The notes under the pieces were generated by a model, which saw only the letters and a list, made by a program, of their open reading frames with translations, did no database searches and was not told where the DNA came from. Position numbers and translations under genes: made by a program. DNA of 6,512 nt from DAOTUL01 sp034437435 (GTDB taxonomy: Bacteria > Chloroflexota > Anaerolineae > Aggregatilineales > Phototrophicaceae): positions 1-6,512 of the forward strand of contig CAYQJO010000238.1 of assembly GCA_964417785.1 (NCBI GenBank), in the 5' to 3' direction. Position 1 is the stretch's first letter; the number at the start of each line of letters is the position of its first letter. Below are positions 5,934 to 6,512 of this stretch, in pieces.

Positions 5934-5962
5934 ATTATCGCACATTTATCCGGGTCCGGGAA
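5934..5962 (-). promoter_or_regulatory. Candidate promoter of the amidohydrolase-nadE operon
   Basis: On the minus strand, TTCCCG (5957-5962) and GATAAT (5934-5939) are 17 nt apart, and the -10 lies 27 nt before the ATG. The -10 is good (five of six) and the -35 weak (three of six). The same 9-mer GCGATAATG occurs at the candidate kinase promoter. A tandem TCCGGG TCCGGG (5949-5960, plus strand) overlaps the spacer and -35. Confidence 0.35.
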
Positions 5963-6026
5963 CGCTAGCCATCACGTCGAGCAGGGCAATCTCTCCTCAA
6001 AACGGTGATTAAGGTGTTTCCAAGAA

Positions 6027-6036
6027 AATAGCTATT
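6027..6036. repeat. Short palindrome AATAGCTATT, possible binding site
   Basis: A perfect 10-bp palindrome. The extended 16-bp form 6024-6039 pairs at seven of eight positions. It lies about 120 bp before the operon start, at the left edge of the palindromic element. It could be an operator or simply part of the element's end. Confidence 0.25.
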
Positions 6037-6043
6037 CTCACGG

Positions 6044-6066
6044 CGGACGCGAAAAATCGCGTCCCT
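6044..6066 (-). repeat. GGACG/CGTCC stem-loop, copy in minus orientation
   Basis: On the plus strand, GGACGCGA (6045-6052), loop AAAA and TCGCGTCC (6057-6064) form a perfect 8-bp stem. Read on the minus strand it follows AGGGACG-CGA-TTTT-TCG-CGTCCG, the same 23-nt plan as the copies at 564-586 and 6089-6111. Confidence 0.6.
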
Positions 6067-6088
6067 ACGAAAACCCATGTTTGTGGGT

Positions 6089-6111
6089 AGGGACGGCATT
6101 ATTGCCGTCCG
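6089..6111 (+). repeat. GGACG/CGTCC stem-loop, copy in plus orientation
   Basis: GGACGGCA (6091-6098), loop TTAT and TGCCGTCC (6103-6110) form a perfect 8-bp stem. The plan is AGGGACG-GCA-TTAT-TGC-CGTCCG. It is inverted relative to the copy at 6044-6066, with 22 nt between the two. Confidence 0.6.
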
Positions 6112-6147
6112 CAGAAATGTAGAGCACTATGTATTTTCTGGAAGAGC

Positions 6148-6512
6148 CTAAAACATATACGCAGAATCAGCCTTGTATGTTGCAGTATATTCGCTGAAGC
6201 GGCCCATCAGCGTAACTGTGTTTTCACCCGGCGGACCCATCGTGCGGTCGTCAATACGGGCGACGGGCATGATGCTCTTGGTGCTGGATGTGATGAACAC
6301 CTCATCGGCCTCGTACAACTCCGCCAGCGGCAGCGGTCGCCGTTCAATGGGAAACAAACCGTCCGCCAGTTTGAGCGCCACCGCCCGCGTGATTCCCGGC
6401 AGCACACCGTCCTCTGGCGTCACCAGCGTGTCGCCGTAAAAGGCGAAGATATTGAGCGTAGTGCCTTCCGGGACACAGCCATTAGGATCGACATACAGCG
6501 CGTCGAGTGCGC
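6148..6512 (-). CDS. Class IV PLP-dependent aminotransferase, C-terminal part (gene cut by window edge)
   Basis: About 120 C-terminal residues are visible. The frame runs open through the right edge, so the start and the PLP-binding Lys lie outside. EGTTLNIF is the class IV segment that holds the PLP phosphate, followed by LVTP and LPGITR, then EADEVFITSSTKSIMPV and RIDDRTMG. These match the C-terminal half of branched-chain or D-amino-acid transaminases and 4-amino-4-deoxychorismate lyases, which share one fold. Which substrate is used cannot be told from this half. The loop between LVT and LPGITR has five residues (PEDGV), shorter than the six to eight of the usual class IV signature. The GTG at 6423 is an internal Val codon, not a start, because homology continues upstream. 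It is on the same strand as the NAD operon but separated by 241 nt and a palindromic element. Confidence 0.85.
   Translation of the reverse strand, partial: ALDALYVDPNGCVPEGTTLNIFAFYGDTLVTPEDGVLPGITRAVALKLADGLFPIERRPLPLAELYEADEVFITSSTKSIMPVARIDDRTMGPPGENTVTLMGRFSEYTATYKADSAYMF

Larger units (their letters stand above)
6020..6141. repeat. MITE-like palindromic element of about 122 bp
   Basis: The end CCAAGAAAATA (6020-6030) and TATTTTCTGG (6132-6141) are imperfect terminal inverted repeats, complementary except for one extra base. Inside, GCGGACG (6043-6049) pairs with CGTCCGC (6106-6112), and CGTCCCTAC (6060-6068) with GTAGGGACG (6087-6095), so the whole element can fold on itself. Between these are two local stem-loops (6045-6064 and 6091-6110) and a central ACCCA/TGGGT pair (6073-6077, 6084-6088). 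No open reading frame fits inside and no clear target duplication is seen. It lies 6 nt after the aminotransferase stop, so it may also end that transcript. Non-autonomous mobile origin is inference; the exact borders are uncertain. Confidence 0.5.

Noticed and set aside
5949..5960. Tandem TCCGGG TCCGGG upstream of the amidohydrolase as a regulator site
   Set aside because: Two six-base repeats in GC-rich DNA are weak evidence on their own. Noted only in the promoter entry.
6148..6423. A separate 91-aa gene starting at GTG 6423
   Set aside because: Aminotransferase motifs, including EGTTLNIF, continue in frame upstream to the window edge, so 6423 is an internal Val codon.

Overview
The window is bacterial, dense and mostly single-stranded. 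One plus-strand gene at the left edge converges on a run of seven minus-strand genes. An eighth minus-strand gene is cut by the right edge. The style of the proteins suggests a Chloroflexota (Anaerolineae-like) genome: a Hanks-type kinase with a proline-rich linker, one membrane helix and an extracytoplasmic domain, a separate nitrilase-type protein beside a short NadE, and small GGACG...CGTCC palindromic repeats. This is an impression from familiarity with such genomes. No rRNA or other marker gene is present to confirm it.

Layout from left to right. 1-123 is upstream DNA with a possible promoter. 124-552 (+) encodes a 142-aa protein resembling phage tail-tube (T4 gp19-like) proteins. 553-588 is a convergent junction with a perfect stem-loop. 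589-2217 (-) is a transmembrane Ser/Thr kinase. 2218-2282 holds a candidate kinase promoter inside an inverted repeat. 2283-3302 (-) is a LacI-family regulator. 3325-4161 (-) is NAD synthetase. 4171-4515 and 4499-4849 (-) are two small paralogous proteins. 4840-5046 (-) is a 68-aa orphan. 5046-5906 (-) is a nitrilase-superfamily amidohydrolase. 5907-6147 is intergenic and contains a MITE-like palindromic element. 6148-6512 (-) is the C-terminal part of a class IV PLP aminotransferase.

Read in the direction of transcription, the core is amidohydrolase, 68-aa protein, 116-aa protein, 114-aa protein, NadE, LacI regulator. The first four of these genes overlap at every junction, by 1, 10 and 17 nt. 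The gaps to NadE and then to the LacI gene are 9 and 22 nt. This looks like one translationally coupled transcript. The most economical reading is a two-subunit, glutamine-dependent NAD synthetase: the amidohydrolase would release ammonia from glutamine and NadE would use it to amidate deamido-NAD. The three small proteins lie between the two candidate subunits and have no assigned role. The kinase follows after 65 nt and probably has its own promoter.

The points most worth a second look are the split NAD synthetase operon with its inserted small genes, the tandem small paralogues that resemble a domain normally attached to serine hydrolases, and a repeat family. The repeat has three copies here, all of the form AGGGACG-N3-N4-N3'-CGTCCG, with N3 differing between copies but always matched by its complement.
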